Source of the DNA: Dyadobacter sp. 50-39
Lineage (GTDB): Bacteria > Bacteroidota > Bacteroidia > Cytophagales > Spirosomataceae
Length of the DNA stretch: 64,000 nt
Direction: 5' to 3'
NCBI GenBank assembly: GCA_001898145.1
Contig: MKSR01000019.1
Span: forward strand, 372,001-436,000
Numbering within the stretch: the stretch's first letter is position 1; each line of letters starts with the position of its first letter. Shown one piece after another: positions 39,297 through 50,300 of the stretch. Made by a program: the position numbers and the translations under genes. Below the pieces are notes generated by a model. It was not told where the DNA came from, did not search any database, and worked only from the letters and a program-made list of their open reading frames with translations.

Positions 39297-42170
39297 ATGG
39301 GGCGATTTTATAACAGATACCACCGAATTTTTTATGTCCTTAGCCTGCTCATGCTCCTCGTCGGTGCAAGTGCCATGGCGCAGACGCCCTTTCTGGTACA
39401 AGGACAATGCATGCAAAACCCCGATTGCGAGGCCGATTCGACTTCATTCAGGGATACGCTCAGCACCGCCACCAAATGGCAATGGAGCTTTGGTGAAGCC
39501 GGTGCGACCGATACGCGACGTAATCCTCAGCACTCCTACATGTCGCCCGGCACCTACACCGTTACGCTGGTCAGGACATTAAAAAGCGGTGCCACCGAAA
39601 CAGTTACAAAAGCGGTAACGATTGGCGAGCTTCCCCCGGAATTCCAGCAATGGAAAATAGATACCACGATCTGCAAAGGCGACACGCTCATTCTCGATCC
39701 TTATCCCAACGGTGCCCCCGATGGCGCAAAATATATCTGGTACCCCAAGGGCGACACCACCCAGACGTTAAAAGTCGACAGCTCAGGATGTTATTCTGTG
39801 GAAGTGATTATGCCTAACGGCTGCAAAATCCAGAACCGGATCAATGTCAAAATCTGTATGGAGCCCCAGGCCCAGGAAGGATCAAAATGGTACTTCGGCG
39901 GCAATGCGGGCCTCGATTTTTCCAATACGCCTCCAACTCCGTTGACTGATGGAAAGCTGAATACGCCCGAAGGAACCTCTTCCATTGCCAACTCGAAAGG
40001 TCAGCTGCTGTTTTATTCGGATGGTATTAAGATATGGAACAAGAATGGGGACGAGATGACGTGTACTTTCGGGGCGTGCGCGCCCATGAAGGGTAGTCCC
40101 AACTCCACGCAATCCGTGCTGATAGTACCGCAGCCTACTTGCCGCGGATGTGAGTACTTATATAATGTATTCACGACGTCGGATATCAATGGTGAAAAGC
40201 TCCTGACGGTAAGCGTGGTGGATATGCGCCGCAACAATGGATTGGGCCAGATTATCGAACAAAATACGACGCTTCAAACGCCCACCACGGAGCGCATCGC
40301 ATCCGTACGTAACGACCGCGACAGCACTTATTGGGTAGTTTCTCACGATTACGGCACCAATAAATTCCGCATTTTTCATGCCACCACAGGCGGACTGGTG
40401 GAAGTAGCGGCCCCCGAATTGGGTATGGCGCACGATAGCACCAACAAGGCCGAGGGTTACATGAAATTCTCAGCACCCGATAGTACCACAGGCGAACGCC
40501 AGCTGGCCGTGGTGATCCCGGGACCCGCCCGCAACTATGTGGAATTGTTCAGTTTCAACGATTCGACGGGCACATTGACCTACAAAAAAACGATGGACCT
40601 CGGCCCCGCACCACCGATTGCGTATGGGATCGAGTTCTCGCCGACCGGCGAAAAGATGTACGTTTCATTCCAGGGTGAAAACGGTACGAAGTCCTATTTG
40701 AAACAATACGACCTCACATTACCCGATAGTCTCGTCACGGAAACAGCCATCACCATCGACAGTTCCGCCACGCAGAAATTCGGGGCATTGCAGTTCGGTC
40801 CCGACGGGCGCATTTACATGGCCATTGAGGGGAGCGAATATCTGGCGGTAATCGGCGAGCCGGAAGGGAATTCCCTGACGGGGGTCGATTATGAGCGGGA
40901 TGGGGTCAATCTGGGAGGAAAAAAAAGCCAGTTGGGTCTGCCTAATATGGTTCAGGACTTCACGCAGGAATCGCAGGGGCCAGGATTCGAGGCCAATGGG
41001 TTTTGTACGAACGAACCCACAACCTTTCAGGCCAGTCCCATGTGCGACCCGATCGAGGATAGTTACTCGTGGGATTTCCTGGGGAACGGGCAGTTTACCG
41101 CACCTTCAAAGCAGCAGCAAGCCACCTACACATACACCAAGCCCGGTACCTACATGGTTGCCATGCGGGCTACCAACAAATGCACGGATACGACGATTGT
41201 ACAGGAGGTTACCATTTATGAAACACCTTCCAACATCGATCTGGGGCCGGACAAAGATACCTGCGGCGCCTACGTGCCTTTGGATATGAAAGTGAATGCG
41301 GAAGTATACGCGTGGGTTAACCGCGGGCGGGTCGTAGGCCGCGGCCGCACTTATAACGCCACTTCCTCGGGCCGTTACATTGCCATTGCATTCAACGGCC
41401 CCCAGGGCGATTGCTATGCCGCAGATACCATTGAAATCACATTGCGCAAACCGCCTGCATTCTCCATTGGCCCGGATACCACATTATGCCGAGACAGCTC
41501 GATTGTCCTTCGTGTACAAAGTGACCGCTGGATCGAGTACAAATGGAGCACCGGCGAAGATACCCGCGAAGTGACCATCGCCCAGCCCGGCCAATATACC
41601 GTGGTGGTGAAAGACCGTAACGACTGCTACAATTCGGATACGCTCAAGGTTGGCGAACTGCCCTCCCCGATTCTTGGGCTGGCTCCGGAAAATTTCATCT
41701 GTATACCGGACGGGCAATCTGTCATACTCGATGCCAATGGACGAGAGCCTTACGAATATCTCTGGCCACATTCGGGAGCGACAACGCAGACCATTACCGT
41801 GAACCAGGAAGGGAAATATACCGTTCGGGCGACTAACAAGGAGGGCTGCGTAACCGAGCAAACCACCGAGGTAACCGACAAATGCGAGCCGCGGTTCTTT
41901 ATTCCTGATGCATTTACACCGGACGGGGAAGGGCACAATGAGATTCTCGAAATATTCGGAGCCTACTATACCAACTTCTCTATGCGTATTTACAACCGCT
42001 GGGGCGAAGTGATTTTCGCAACTACCAATATCGAAGCACGTTGGGACGGGACTTACAAAGGACTCAAAGTACAGCCCGGAAGTTATCCTTATATTATTTC
42101 CTACGAGGCGCTCTATTATCCCGAACGCGCACCGATTACCAAGCGCGGCTCGGTGATGGTGATCCGCTAG
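39297..42170 (+). CDS. T9SS cargo: PKD-domain surface protein with gliding-type C-terminal domain
   Basis: 957 residues. Signal peptide ends at ASAMAQ. A PKD domain spans about 45-115 (WQWSFGEAGATDTRRNPQHS, YMSPGTYTVTLVRT), a propeller-like region about 200-550 (KIWNKNGDEM, GPDGRIYMAIEGSEYLAVIG), a second PKD at about 585-650 (SYSWDFLGNGQF, KPGTYMVAMRAT), then several short Ig-like repeats (SDRWIEYKWSTGEDTREVTI). The end is the type B sorting domain (FFIPDAFTPDGEGHNEILEI, IYNRWGEVIF). It is secreted through the outer membrane and held on the surface. Ligand unknown. Confidence 0.93.
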   Translation: MGRFYNRYHRIFYVLSLLMLLVGASAMAQTPFLVQGQCMQNPDCEADSTSFRDTLSTATKWQWSFGEAGATDTRRNPQHSYMSPGTYTVTLVRTLKSGATETVTKAVTIGELPPEFQQWKIDTTICKGDTLILDPYPNGAPDGAKYIWYPKGDTTQTLKVDSSGCYSVEVIMPNGCKIQNRINVKICMEPQAQEGSKWYFGGNAGLDFSNTPPTPLTDGKLNTPEGTSSIANSKGQLLFYSDGIKIWNKNGDEMTCTFGACAPMKGSPNSTQSVLIVPQPTCRGCEYLYNVFTTSDINGEKLLTVSVVDMRRNNGLGQIIEQNTTLQTPTTERIASVRNDRDSTYWVVSHDYGTNKFRIFHATTGGLVEVAAPELGMAHDSTNKAEGYMKFSAPDSTTGERQLAVVIPGPARNYVELFSFNDSTGTLTYKKTMDLGPAPPIAYGIEFSPTGEKMYVSFQGENGTKSYLKQYDLTLPDSLVTETAITIDSSATQKFGALQFGPDGRIYMAIEGSEYLAVIGEPEGNSLTGVDYERDGVNLGGKKSQLGLPNMVQDFTQESQGPGFEANGFCTNEPTTFQASPMCDPIEDSYSWDFLGNGQFTAPSKQQQATYTYTKPGTYMVAMRATNKCTDTTIVQEVTIYETPSNIDLGPDKDTCGAYVPLDMKVNAEVYAWVNRGRVVGRGRTYNATSSGRYIAIAFNGPQGDCYAADTIEITLRKPPAFSIGPDTTLCRDSSIVLRVQSDRWIEYKWSTGEDTREVTIAQPGQYTVVVKDRNDCYNSDTLKVGELPSPILGLAPENFICIPDGQSVILDANGREPYEYLWPHSGATTQTITVNQEGKYTVRATNKEGCVTEQTTEVTDKCEPRFFIPDAFTPDGEGHNEILEIFGAYYTNFSMRIYNRWGEVIFATTNIEARWDGTYKGLKVQPGSYPYIISYEALYYPERAPITKRGSVMVIR

Positions 42171-42217
42171 GCTTTCCTTTTGCAGATTAAAACAATTATT
42201 TTTGATTAAATAATATC

Positions 42218-42251
42218 AAACCAGCCGCCATTGAACCGGACGGCTGGTTTT
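42218..42251 (+). terminator. Terminator of the T9SS cargo gene
   Basis: AAACCAGCCG (42218-42227) pairs with CGGCTGGTTT (42241-42250), then TT. It lies 48 bases after the stop and 21 bases before ruvB. Confidence 0.82.
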
Positions 42252-42271
42252 CACTATTTGTTCAACCGACT

Positions 42272-43297
42272 ATGCGCCAGGATTATCTGTCCGGAGATAA
42301 AGACAACCTTTCAAATACCGACAAAGACATCGAGCGCGCTTTGCGGCCGCTGTCTTTCGAGGATTTTACCGGACAGGACAAGATTCTTGAAAACCTGAGA
42401 ATATTCGTGCAGGCTGCCCGGCAGCGCGGCGATGCGCTCGACCACGTGCTGCTGCACGGCCCTCCGGGTTTGGGTAAAACCACATTGTCGAATATCATTG
42501 CCAATGAGCTCGGGTCAGGGATCAAAATCACGTCTGGCCCTGTGCTGGACAAACCCAGCGACCTGGCCGGCCTGCTCACCAATTTGCAGGAGCATGACGT
42601 CCTTTTCATCGATGAAATCCATCGTCTCAATCCTATCGTCGAGGAATACCTTTACTCCGCCATGGAGGATTATAAGATCGATATCATGCTGGACAGCGGC
42701 CCGAATGCCCGCAGCATTCAGATAGGCCTTAACCCGTTTACGCTCATTGGCGCTACCACACGCGCCGGTATGCTCACATCCCCTTTGCGCGCGAGGTTCG
42801 GGATCAATGCGAGGCTGGAATATTATGATGCACAGCTGCTATCGTCCATTCTCAAACGCTCGGCATCCATCCTGGGAACACCTCTGGAAGAGGATGCTGC
42901 TTATGAAATTGCACGCCGCAGCCGGGGGACTCCCCGTATCGCCAACAACCTTTTGCGCAGGACACGCGATTTTGCCCAGGTAAAAGGCAATGGACGCATT
43001 ACCGTCGCCATTGCCGAAATGGCATTGCAAGCGTTGGATGTGGACCAGAACGGACTGGATGAAATGGATAACCGCATTTTGAGCACTATTGTCCAGAAGT
43101 TCAAAGGCGGACCGGTTGGCTTATCCACCATTGCGACAGCCTGTGGCGAGGAAGCGGATACCATCGAAGAAGTGTACGAGCCGTTCCTTATCCAGGAAGG
43201 TTATATCAAACGTACGTCCCGTGGACGTGAAGTGACCGAAAAAGCGTTCAAGCATCTGGGTATTTTGCCGCGCCATCGATCCGGCGAACTGTTCTGA
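42272..43297 (+). CDS. ruvB: Holliday-junction branch-migration ATPase
   Basis: 341 residues. AAA+ motor: Walker [12 protein letters not shown] (about 65), Walker [21 protein letters not shown] (about 112), sensor I in [20 protein letters not shown] (arginine finger region, about 160-175), and the C-terminal winged helix ending [17 protein letters not shown]. It drives RuvA-bound junctions during recombination repair. It stands alone in this window; ruvA and ruvC are not nearby. Confidence 0.97.
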   Translation: MRQDYLSGDKDNLSNTDKDIERALRPLSFEDFTGQDKILENLRIFVQAARQRGDALDHVLLHGPPGLGKTTLSNIIANELGSGIKITSGPVLDKPSDLAGLLTNLQEHDVLFIDEIHRLNPIVEEYLYSAMEDYKIDIMLDSGPNARSIQIGLNPFTLIGATTRAGMLTSPLRARFGINARLEYYDAQLLSSILKRSASILGTPLEEDAAYEIARRSRGTPRIANNLLRRTRDFAQVKGNGRITVAIAEMALQALDVDQNGLDEMDNRILSTIVQKFKGGPVGLSTIATACGEEADTIEEVYEPFLIQEGYIKRTSRGREVTEKAFKHLGILPRHRSGELF

Positions 43298-43385
43298 GCG
43301 TTAAGTTTTTAAGAAGTTTTAACAATAAGATACAACATAAACCTGAAAATTGTACTTTTGCGGTGAATTAGCGTAACCGCCTCCT

Positions 43386-43811
43386 ATGATCGAAGTACTG
43401 GTTTCCGAAAAGTTGGTAGTGAGAGTGCCCTGTGCTGTGATTGAACGTGATGGAAAAGTACTCGCCGGGCAGCGAAGCGCGGCTTTGTCCTTCCCCCTCC
43501 AATGGGAATTCCCCGGGGGAAAGCTTGAAAAAGGCGAAACTGACGAACAAGCCCTCTTCCGTGAGATCATGGAAGAACTTAACGTGGCCGTCGAGATCAT
43601 AGACAAACTTCCTGAAACATCCAAAGACCAGGGCTGGCGCGAAATCGTGCTGGTACCATTCATTTGCAAGGTCGATACCACCGATTTTATCCTGACAGAG
43701 CACGAGCAAATCCTCTGGCTGGATCCCGAAGACCTGCCCACGCTCGACTGGACGGAGGCAGATCTGAATGTGATCCGGAATTACTATAACTACCTAGCGG
43801 CTAAAAGCTAA
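43386..43811 (+). CDS. Nudix hydrolase (MutT-like)
   Basis: 141 residues. Nudix box GKLEKGETDEQALFREIMEE (about 40-60) is nearly canonical, with Asn in place of the last Gly (LNV). An N-terminal strand (VVRVPCAVIERDGKVLAGQR) is typical of 8-oxo-dGTP or (deoxy)nucleoside triphosphate pyrophosphatases of the MutT type. The exact substrate is uncertain. Its end overlaps the convergent dihydroorotase gene by 18 bases. Confidence 0.88.
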   Translation: MIEVLVSEKLVVRVPCAVIERDGKVLAGQRSAALSFPLQWEFPGGKLEKGETDEQALFREIMEELNVAVEIIDKLPETSKDQGWREIVLVPFICKVDTTDFILTEHEQILWLDPEDLPTLDWTEADLNVIRNYYNYLAAKS

Positions 43812-45155
43812 CCGCTTTCCTTTTACCGTTTCATCAAACCGGCCATTCTCATATACGAGGTGCCCAGATACGAATGTGTGGGTAATGCGTGAATGGAACT
43901 CGGTGCCTTCAAACGGCGACCAGCCGCATTTCGAATAGATATTGGATTTTTCAACCTGCGTGGTGGCATTCGTGTCCACAAGGATCAAATCCGCCCAGTA
44001 ACCTTCCCTTATGTAACCGCGGCCCTGAATATCGAAAAGATCCGCTACGGCATGGCTCATTTTCTCCGCCACACGATCGATCGAAATCTTTCCCGCCTTA
44101 CTCAATTCTAGCATGACATTCAATGTGTGCTGCACCAATGGCAAGCCTGATGGCGCCTGCCAGTAATGCTGTGCTTTCTCCTCGATGGTATGCGGCGCGT
44201 GGTCTGTTGCGATTACATCAATGCGGTTGTCCAGCACGGCTTGTAAAATCTGTTCCTTATGATGCGGGGCTTTGATCGCCGGGTTACATTTTATGTCGTT
44301 GCCCAGCCTTCGGTAATCTTCCGCATCGAACCATAAGTGATGCACACATGCCTCGGCCGTTACCAATTTCGGCTGACCGTTTGCCAGCAGGATCTTACCG
44401 TTGCTGCGGTTCCCGACTTCAAACAAATGTACTTCATCGCCAGTCGAAATGTGCAGGATATGCAGGCGCGTGCCGTGCTTGTGCGCAAGCGAGCTCGCGA
44501 AGGTGGACGATTTGAGACAAGCCTCTTCATTTCTGATCAAAGCATGAATATCATACGGCACGTTATCGCCATACTTCTCCTTGAAATAGGCCATGCGGGC
44601 CTTCACGGTCGGTTCATCTTCACAATGCGTCGCAATAATGCAGGGAGCGTTGGCGAATAGCCTTTCGAGCACCTCCGGCGCGTCCACGAGCATGTTACCC
44701 GTGGACGATCCCATGAATATCTTGATACCGCAAACCTGAGTCGGGTCGGTGCGCATTACCTCGTCGTAATTGTCGTTCGATGCGCCCATGAAGAAGGAGT
44801 AGTTGGCCAGGGAGGTATTTGCACCGATCTGGTATTTGTCTTCCAACAACTCCTGCGTCAGCGTATTGGGAACGGTGTTCGGCATTTCCATGAATGACGT
44901 CACACCCCCGGCAACAGCCGCCTTCGATTCCGTGTAAATACTGGCCTTGTGTGTAAGACCCGGCTCGCGGAAATGCACCTGGTCGTCGATGACCCCGGGC
45001 ATGAGGAAGAGCCCCTTTGCATCAATCACCCTGTCCGCTTGCACATGCTGCAAATCCCGTTCGATTTTTTTAATGTGACCATTTTCAATTATTACGTCTA
45101 AATACTGAACCTGGTTTTCATTTACGACCTGGGCATTTAAGATCAGCGTTGTCAT
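43794..45155 (-). CDS. pyrC: Dihydroorotase
   Basis: 453 residues, amidohydrolase fold, pyrimidine synthesis. Metal-site residues: carboxylated Lys in CGIKIFMGSSTGN (about 155), His in IATHCEDE (about 180), His in LHILHISTGD (about 230) and Asp in VIATDHAPHT (about 305). The first motif reads DDQVHFREPG instead of the usual HxH form, so one His ligand is Gln; I recall this in Bacteroidota homologues, which are still annotated as dihydroorotases. The start is set at MTTLILNAQVVN; ten upstream codons are not conserved. Confidence 0.88.
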   Translation of the reverse strand: MTTLILNAQVVNENQVQYLDVIIENGHIKKIERDLQHVQADRVIDAKGLFLMPGVIDDQVHFREPGLTHKASIYTESKAAVAGGVTSFMEMPNTVPNTLTQELLEDKYQIGANTSLANYSFFMGASNDNYDEVMRTDPTQVCGIKIFMGSSTGNMLVDAPEVLERLFANAPCIIATHCEDEPTVKARMAYFKEKYGDNVPYDIHALIRNEEACLKSSTFASSLAHKHGTRLHILHISTGDEVHLFEVGNRSNGKILLANGQPKLVTAEACVHHLWFDAEDYRRLGNDIKCNPAIKAPHHKEQILQAVLDNRIDVIATDHAPHTIEEKAQHYWQAPSGLPLVQHTLNVMLELSKAGKISIDRVAEKMSHAVADLFDIQGRGYIREGYWADLILVDTNATTQVEKSNIYSKCGWSPFEGTEFHSRITHTFVSGHLVYENGRFDETVKGKRLAFSR

Positions 45156-45229
45156 GAGCGGCGGCGATGGTTTGATGTCGTGCAAAGGTATTCACACAGC
45201 TTGAAATTCACTCATTACAACACACAAAA

Positions 45230-45922
45230 ATGAACCTGAAACAACTCCTCCGTGATTTCGCCGACCTGCTGTTTCCGCGTTGCTGCGAAGCCTGCGACCG
45301 GGTGCTGCAAGGCAACGAAGTCGCAATGTGCACACTTTGCCGCATTACGCTGCCACGCGTCGGTCCAGATGGCCTTCACAGCGAATCGCTCCAATTCAAG
45401 TTCGTCAACCTTCCTGAGGTGCTTTCCGTGCATTCATTTTTGCTTTTTACAAAAAGAAGTAAGGTGCAAAAGCTGCTGCACGCATTGAAATACAAGGGAA
45501 ACAAGGAGCTGGGAATATTGCTGGGAGAAATGTTCGGTCAGGAGTTGAATGCGTCGGGGCGGTTACCCGTTGCCGAAATCATCCTCAGCATCCCGCTTCA
45601 TCCCAAAAAGCGAAAGCAGCGGGGATATAATCAGAGCGATCTGCTGGCCGAAGGATTTTCACGGGCGACAAATATTCCATGGTCCGGAACAATGCTGGAA
45701 AGGGTCCGGTATACGGCTACTCAAACCGGCAAAACCAAAATGGAGAGAAGGGACAATGTCCATGGCGTGTTCGCGGTCAAACAAGGCTTTTGCCCCGAAA
45801 GCGTCATCCTCATTGATGACGTACTGACCACCGGTGCCACATTGGAAGAATGCGCCAGAACGCTTCTTGCTACCGGATGCCGTCGTTTTCACATCCTGAC
45901 CATCGCATTGGCGCAGCATTAA
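45230..45922 (+). CDS. ComF-family phosphoribosyltransferase-like protein
   Basis: 230 residues. An N-terminal zinc-finger-like segment (FPRCCEACDRVL, MCTLCRITLP) precedes a PRTase fold with the PRPP-binding loop VILIDDVLTTGATLEECART (about 187-206). ComF proteins support DNA uptake in naturally competent bacteria, but the family is wider. It is divergent from the dihydroorotase gene by 74 bases and is followed by a terminator. Confidence 0.9.
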   Translation: MNLKQLLRDFADLLFPRCCEACDRVLQGNEVAMCTLCRITLPRVGPDGLHSESLQFKFVNLPEVLSVHSFLLFTKRSKVQKLLHALKYKGNKELGILLGEMFGQELNASGRLPVAEIILSIPLHPKKRKQRGYNQSDLLAEGFSRATNIPWSGTMLERVRYTATQTGKTKMERRDNVHGVFAVKQGFCPESVILIDDVLTTGATLEECARTLLATGCRRFHILTIALAQH

Positions 45923-45929
45923 AATGAAA

Positions 45930-45957
45930 AAGCCGCCATTCTTTCGAATGGCGGCTT
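45930..45957. terminator. Bidirectional terminator between comF and gldJ
   Basis: AAGCCGCCATT (45930-45940), loop CTTTCG, AATGGCGGCTT (45947-45957), with an A-run before it and modest T content after. It serves both convergent genes. Confidence 0.85.
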
Positions 45958-45976
45958 CTATTAGTATTATTTGATC

Positions 45977-47248
45977 TTACTCTTTATGTGTTCCGGTTGC
46001 GATCATCGCGCAACGGAAGCCTACCATCGCAGTAGCAGAATCCTGATCCATGTAACGGCGTGTACCTGGCGACAACCAGTAAGCTACGTCAGCCCATGAA
46101 CCACCTTTGTAAACCCGAAGCTTATCGTCCACCATCGAGTTGCTGTTCTTGGTATCGTAGTTTTTGGCTTCATCCTGATAGCCGTCGCGACGGAATGAGT
46201 TCAGGTCATTAACATCGGAATTGGAAAGCGGGCGATAAACGTCGTATACCCATTCGCTCACATTACCTGCCATGTCGTAAAGCCCATTGTCGTTCGCCGG
46301 ATACGACCGGATCTCCTGTGTAATGATCGCTCCGTCGTTTGATTTACCTGCGATACCTGCGTAGTCACCAGGACCACGTTTGAAGTTAGCGAGCATTGTT
46401 CCCTGCTTGCGGCCCCGAGGCTGGCGCATAGTAGAACCATCCCATGGATAGATTCTTGAATTCGCCTGGTTCTCGTCTGAATATTGTGTTCCGATCATCG
46501 CCATTGCTGCATATTCAAACTCAGCTTCTGTCGGAAGTCGGTATGGAGGCATTACGTAGCCGCTCTCGATGCGCAGCTGTGGTGCAGGTGCGTCAGTAGC
46601 AGCAACTGCTTCGGCTTCTGCTTTCTTCTTCTTGCCGAACGAGAATCCCTTTTTCTTTTTACCTCCTGCTGCGGCGGCAGCACCTTTCTGATTGTTGGCC
46701 TGGCTCACAGCAGCGGTACGCCACGCACAGTAATCATTAGCCTGAACCCAGGATACACCTACCACAGGATACAAGCGGAAGCCAGGGTGGCGAAGGTACA
46801 TAGTTACGTAAGAGTCATTGAATGACAGTTCGTTATACCAAACACTTGTATCAGGAAGTGCTTTGCTGTAAAACTCTTCCGAAGAATCTTTCTGGATCGC
46901 ATTCAGGTATTCGAGGTAGTGAACGTTGGCCACTTCCGTCTGGTCCATGTAAAACGACTGGATACTGACCGTCCGTTTCGGATTATCCCGGCGTGTCATC
47001 ACATCCTCTTCCAGCGAACCCATCGTAAAACGGCCACCTTCAATGTAGACAAGGTCAGGACCGGCAGGCAAAGCTTTGTATTGCTTTACTTCAAACCCGT
47101 CTTTGCCATTGTAAGCCAAGCCTGTTTTGGAACTGGTCTTGCCAGGTTTCAAGCTGGTTGGCTTCTTTTTACTACACGCAGTTGCCGCTAATAACACAAT
47201 CAGAATCAGCGCGATCGACCGGGTACCCATCTTTTGCATGCAAATCAT
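45977..47248 (-). CDS. gldJ: Gliding-motility lipoprotein GldJ
   Basis: 423 residues. Lipoprotein signal ends LLAATAC. The SUMF1/formylglycine-like fold follows: YIEGGRFTMGSLEEDVM (about 75), FYMDQTEVANVHYLEYLN, ALPDTSVWYN, YLRHPGFRLYPVVGVSWVQA (about 150) and GLYDMAGNVSEWVYDVYRPL (about 320), ending VGFRCAMIATG. These phrases match GldJ better than GldK, and no gldLMN genes are adjacent, which also favours GldJ. An Ala/Lys-rich insertion (about 190-225, KKKKGFSFGKKKK) interrupts the fold. GldJ is a periplasmic lipoprotein that supports the type IX secretion/gliding machinery. Confidence 0.87.
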   Translation of the reverse strand: MICMQKMGTRSIALILIVLLAATACSKKKPTSLKPGKTSSKTGLAYNGKDGFEVKQYKALPAGPDLVYIEGGRFTMGSLEEDVMTRRDNPKRTVSIQSFYMDQTEVANVHYLEYLNAIQKDSSEEFYSKALPDTSVWYNELSFNDSYVTMYLRHPGFRLYPVVGVSWVQANDYCAWRTAAVSQANNQKGAAAAAGGKKKKGFSFGKKKKAEAEAVAATDAPAPQLRIESGYVMPPYRLPTEAEFEYAAMAMIGTQYSDENQANSRIYPWDGSTMRQPRGRKQGTMLANFKRGPGDYAGIAGKSNDGAIITQEIRSYPANDNGLYDMAGNVSEWVYDVYRPLSNSDVNDLNSFRRDGYQDEAKNYDTKNSNSMVDDKLRVYKGGSWADVAYWLSPGTRRYMDQDSATAMVGFRCAMIATGTHKE

Positions 47249-47361
47249 TGCTTTAAAGTGACTTAAGTGTTTGGTATTTTATAGTATGCGAAACCGCAAA
47301 TGTATGAAATCAATCGATATTATTTTTAAAAATCAATTATCAGGTAAAGGCGCCCGTTTTG

Positions 47362-50300
47362 CTAGCGGGTCATTTCCATGAGTACCTGGCGTGCCTGATC
47401 AATGCTCTTAATGTCCTCGCAAATCAGTATCAGCTTGCCTTTCTGATCTTTAAGCGAAATTTGTTTCGGGTGCTTTTTAATGTAATCGATCACCTGCCCG
47501 AACTTCGCCGATTGAAAGAATTCGTCATTCTGCGAAGTAACGAAGTAGCCTTTCATCGTATTGCTTTTCAAAGTCAGTTTTTCAAACTGCAAAGCCTCTG
47601 CTTCCCAGCGCAAACGGACCGTTTTCAAAAGATCCTGCACTTCATGCGGCACCGGACCGAAACGGTCGAGGATTTCCTTCTCAAACTTACCCAGTTCATC
47701 CTCTGTCGCAATATTATCGAGGCGGGTATATAACGACAGCCTCTCCGAAATATTTTTAACATAATCGTCCGGTATCAATGTCGCGAAATCAGTCTCGATC
47801 TGCGTGTCCGGCACCAGGTTTTTCGGCAAGCTGAACATCCCTTCGAACAGGTCCTTGAATTCATTGCTTTTCAACTCCTGAACGGCCTCGTCGAGCATTT
47901 TGTGGTATAGTTCATATCCCAGGTCATTCACGAAACCACTCTGCTCGGCGCCTAACAGATTGCCCGCACCGCGAATGTCGAGGTCGCGCATGGCCACTTT
48001 GAAACCGTCGCCCAGGTCGGAAAACTCTTCCAACGTCTGTAAACGTTTTCGAGAATCGCTCGCCAACGTGGATACCGATGGCGTAAGCAGGTAGCAGAAA
48101 GCTTTCCGGTTCGAACGCCCCACTCGGCCACGCATCTGGTGCAGGTCCGATAGCCCGAACATATGTGCGGAATTGATGATAATCGTATTCGCATTGGCAA
48201 TGTCAATCCCGGACTCGATGATATTCGTCGAAACAAGCACGTCGTACTCGCCGTCGATGAAGTTCATCATCACTTTTTCCAGCTTATCGCCGTCCATCTG
48301 CCCGTGCGCCACGCCTATGCGCACGTCGGGCACGAGGCGGAGGATGATATTGGCAATGGATTCGATATCATTTACGCGGTTGTGGACAAAGAAAACCTGC
48401 CCGCCGCGCTGCACCTCGAAACTGATGGCATCGCGGATAAACTCTTCACTGAATGTATGTACCTCCGTGGTAACCGGTTGGCGGTTCGGTGGTGGGGTCG
48501 CAATCACAGAAAGGTCGCGCGCGCCCATGAGTGAGAAATGCAATGTACGCGGGATCGGAGTGGCAGTCAGTGTGAGCACGTCCACATTCACGCGCATTTC
48601 TTTCAGGCGGTCTTTGGCTTTTACCCCAAACTTCTGTTCTTCGTCTACTATCAGCAAACCAAGGTCCTTGAATTTCACATCTTTATTCAAAATACGGTGG
48701 GTACCGATCAGAATATCGATTTTGCCTTCTTCGGCCTGTTTCAGTGTTTCCTTGATTTCTTTGGTTGACTTGAAACGGTTGATATAACCCACCCGCGCCG
48801 GGAAATCGGCCAGGCGCTCGCTGAATGTCTTGAAATGCTGCATAGCCAGGATGGTAGTAGGTACCAGTACCGCCACTTGCTTACTGTCGCAAACGGCCTT
48901 GAAAGCCGCGCGGATAGCGATTTCAGTTTTACCAAAGCCCACATCGCCGCATACCAACCTGTCCATCGGGTGGCCTTTCTCCATATCGTCCTTCACATTG
49001 GCGGTTGCCGTGGCCTGGTCGGGGGTGTCTTCATATATAAAGGAAGATTCGAGCTCCACTTGCAGGTAATTGTCCTTCGAAAACGGGAAACCCGGCGCCT
49101 GCCGGCGTTTGGCATACAGCGCAATCAGCTCATGCGCAATATCTTTCAGCTGCTTTTTGACCTTCGACTTTTTAGCCTCCCATTCACCGGAGCCCAGCTT
49201 GCTCATCGCGGGCGGCGTGCCTTCCTTGCCGGTATATTTGGCGATTTTGTGGAGGTTATGCACGCTCACATACAGCAAATCGTTGTCGCGGTAAATGAGG
49301 CGCACGGCTTCCTGCTCCTTGCCATTCACGTCCTTCCGTTCCATGCCGGCAAACCGGCCGATCCCGTAATCGACGTGCGTTACGAAGTCGCCTACCTGCA
49401 GGGATTTCAGCTCTTTCAAGGTCATGGCCTTCGATTTGCTGAATTTTTCCTTCAAACGGTATTTATGAAAACGGGCGAAAATCTGGTGATCGGTGTAGCA
49501 AGCCACTTTCATATTGTCGTCTACAAAGCCTTCCCGGAGCGAAATGTGCATTGGCCGGAACTTCACGAACGGATCAAGGTCTTCGAAAATCCTTTCCAGG
49601 CGGTCGAGCTGCTTGGGCTGCTCGGCGACGATGATATTGACGTAGCCTTTGTTCTGATTGTCAGACAAATCATCCAAAAGCCTTTTGAAATCCTTATTAA
49701 ATGAAGGCTGGGGTTTCGAAGAATAGGGCAGCTTCATTTCGGTTTTGAAATAAGACTTCTTGCCAAATTCGACGGTCTTAAATTTCTTCACCTGGTTCAG
49801 AAACCCGCGCCGTGTTTCAAAAAGCTCCTGCGGGTTCGATACGATCTGTACTCCGCCGCCCGTCACTTCTTCCAGCGCTTTTTCAGCCCTTTCAAAACAT
49901 TTCTCAATCATTTCCAATGTCAGCTCCGCGTCTTTGAACCAGATTGCGGTTTCATCGGTAAAAAAGCTGAGGAAAGAATCACGCGTTTCGTGCGAGAGCT
50001 TTTGCTGAATGTCGGGCACGATATTGATCTGCTTCGCGCTCTCGATAGAAAGCTGCGTATCCGGGTCAAACGAGCGGATACTCTCCACCTCATCCCCGAA
50101 AAGCTCGATACGGAACGGATGCTCGTTGGCAAAAGAAAAAACATCGAGGATACCCCCACGCACCGAAAACTGCCCCGCTTCGAAGACGAAGTCGGTGATT
50201 TCGAAACCATAGCTGTTCAGGAACTCCGTCAGGAACGCAGGATCCAGCTTTTCACCTACCTTGACAGAAAATGTATTCGCTTTCAGCGATCGCTTGTTAA

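Noticed and set aside
45977-47248. GldK instead of GldJ
   Set aside because: The phrases EDVM, FYMDQTEVANVHYLEYL and ALPDTSVW are closer to GldJ as I recall it, and there is no gldLMN behind the gene.
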